From contig NZ_JACCBP010000001.1 of the NCBI RefSeq assembly GCF_013408655.1, positions 1,922,001-1,986,000 on the forward strand: 64,000 bases of DNA. The letters run 5' to 3'. Numbering within the stretch: the first letter of the stretch is position 1; each line of letters opens with the position of its first letter. The notes under the pieces were generated by a model. It was given only the letters and a program-made list of their open reading frames with translations. It was not told the origin of the DNA and searched no databases. This document shows, one piece after another, positions 63,069 to 64,000 of this stretch. Origin of the DNA: Pigmentiphaga litoralis (lineage in GTDB: Bacteria > Pseudomonadota > Gammaproteobacteria > Burkholderiales > Burkholderiaceae_B). Position numbers and translations under genes: made by a program.

Positions 63069-64000
63069 GGTGCCTCCAGGATCAGCACGCCGTCGTCATC
63101 GACGGTCCATCGCCACGACGGCGGAATCCAGATAGTCGTGTCCAGGGCAGTGACAAGCGCCGGGCCGATGCCGGTGTCGTGCGCGGCGAGTGCCGCGCGC
63201 GCGAACACGGCGCAGGACGGCACGCCTGGCAGTTGCAGCGACAGGGTATCTGACACAGGGCTTCCTTCTGCGCGAGGCAGTCCAGTTGACGATATCAACG
63301 AGTTGCCCGACGCCCTGCCGGCATGCGCCTTCGTTGTCAACGTCAACGATCTGGCCGCCGGCGCCCATCGTGCCACGGCACGCACCGCATGCACCCGATG
63401 CCCGCCAGAAAACGCCTGGCCGCGCACGCGCGTGTGCACGTGATCAAAGCGCGCCGCCAAGGTGGCCGCCGTATCCACGCCCGGCGTGTACGCGACTTCC
63501 AGTGCGAACTCCTGGCCCAGATACCCCACGTCGATAAAGCTGTCGACGACGCGTTCCGAGTGACCCGCGGCGCTGCCCGCGGGCAAGGCGGCCGTCAGCT
63601 CCCGCAACAACGCTTCGACGGCAGGCAGCACGTCCTCGTCATCCAGCACACCCGACATTGCCGCCTCTTTCATCGCAATGCGCGGACTGCGCAGCAGGCC
63701 GTAGGCAGCGGCCACGCCGGGCAGGGGTGGCACGACCACACGCCGCGCACCGACCAGGGCGGCGGCCTCGGCCACGTGCAGGCCCCCGCCTCCGCCCGCG
63801 GCAACCAGGGTCACCTCGCGCGGATTCACGCCGGCCGCAAAGGCCGTGCGTTTGATGGCTTCGGCAAGCGACGCATTGGCCACGGCCAGGGCGGCTGCCG
63901 CCGCAGCCGTGATCGACAGTCCCAAAGGCGCCGCCACACTGTCGTTGACCGCCGCCTCGGCCTTGCCGCGATCGAGCATCAGGCCGCTGGCCAGCCGTTC
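63065..64000 (-). CDS. hyuA: hydantoinase A/5-oxoprolinase-type subunit, C-terminal part (partial, HyuA/OplA family)
   Basis: The reading frame enters from the right window edge (ERLASGLMLDRG) and gives the last 311 residues. VAAGGGGGLHVAEAAALVGA resembles the conserved FGGAGPLHA-like ATP-binding part of HyuA, and DVGYLGQEFALEVAYTP and the C-terminal barrel follow. The usual FGGAGP reads AAGGGGGL here, a notable change. The N-terminal HyuA domain is outside the window. It overlaps hyuB by four bases, as is standard for these pairs. Confidence 0.88.
   Translation of the reverse strand, partial: ERLASGLMLDRGKAEAAVNDSVAAPLGLSITAAAAAALAVANASLAEAIKRTAFAAGVNPREVTLVAAGGGGGLHVAEAAALVGARRVVVPPLPGVAAAYGLLRSPRIAMKEAAMSGVLDDEDVLPAVEALLRELTAALPAGSAAGHSERVVDSFIDVGYLGQEFALEVAYTPGVDTAATLAARFDHVHTRVRGQAFSGGHRVHAVRAVARWAPAARSLTLTTKAHAGRASGNSLISSTGLPRAEGSPVSDTLSLQLPGVPSCAVFARAALAAHDTGIGPALVTALDTTIWIPPSWRWTVDDDGVLILEAP

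Noticed and set aside
1..64000. Searched by eye for tRNA, rRNA, CRISPR arrays and insertion sequences
   Set aside because: No cloverleaf-like segments with CCA ends, no regularly spaced repeats, and no transposase-like products were seen. A tRNA scan and repeat finder would settle it.

Overview
The window looks like chromosome of a high-GC betaproteobacterium of the order Burkholderiales, most likely family Alcaligenaceae (Bordetella/Achromobacter/Pigmentiphaga-like). The reasons are the leuS-lptE-holA-proA gene order, a stand-alone 87-residue IF-1, a short betaproteobacterial H-NS-like protein, a BPSS1780-type membrane protein, and several tripartite-tricarboxylate (Bug/TctC) receptors. No rRNA, tRNA, insertion sequence or CRISPR array was seen. 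Genus is an inference from gene content only.

Layout. 1-8.6 kb is housekeeping: the 5' end of polA (cut by the window edge), a LOG-family protein, a lipoprotein amidase, thrB, a membrane protein, a cold-shock gene, infA and uvrD. 8.7-16.8 kb is a catabolic/transport operon read leftwards: Rieske dioxygenase alpha, beta and ferredoxin, then livKHMGF. A divergent AraC/XylS-type regulator lies beside it, with two XylS-like boxes in the gap. 16.9-25.7 kb is core again: leuS, lptE, holA, proA, hemJ, a THUMP RNA methyltransferase with a long disordered N-terminus, and an ElyC/YdcF-type protein. 25.8-34.1 kb is mixed: a small orphan gene, azurin, a PvdQ-family acylase, a QseBC-like two-component system and two tandem Bug receptors. 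34.2-45.3 kb holds an RND efflux pump (adaptor, AcrB-type pump, outer-membrane channel). Its probable TetR repressor lies 4.3 kb away beyond ypfJ, cfa, yaeQ and an H-NS-like gene. Matching palindromic operators occur at both the pump and the repressor promoters. 45.3-50 kb holds a DUF4136 lipoprotein, pepN and fbp. 50-51.8 kb is a hipBA toxin-antitoxin module.

51.8-64 kb is a second catabolic island and the most interesting part. One leftward operon encodes a single-subunit Rieske oxygenase, a glutamine-synthetase-like ligase and a complete livKHMGF transporter. A divergent GntR regulator controls it in all likelihood: the same 10-bp palindrome lies in both divergent promoters. Next to it, another leftward operon encodes hydantoinase/5-oxoprolinase-type subunits HyuA (cut by the window end) and HyuB plus a Bug receptor. 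Together they suggest a route in which an amine or amide is imported, gamma-glutamylated, oxygenated, and the glutamyl group possibly recovered through 5-oxoproline. The substrate is unknown and this pathway is inference.

Both oxygenase-transporter operons share one design (Rieske oxygenase upstream, full HAAT transporter downstream, a divergent dedicated regulator), and neither carries an electron-transfer reductase inside the window.
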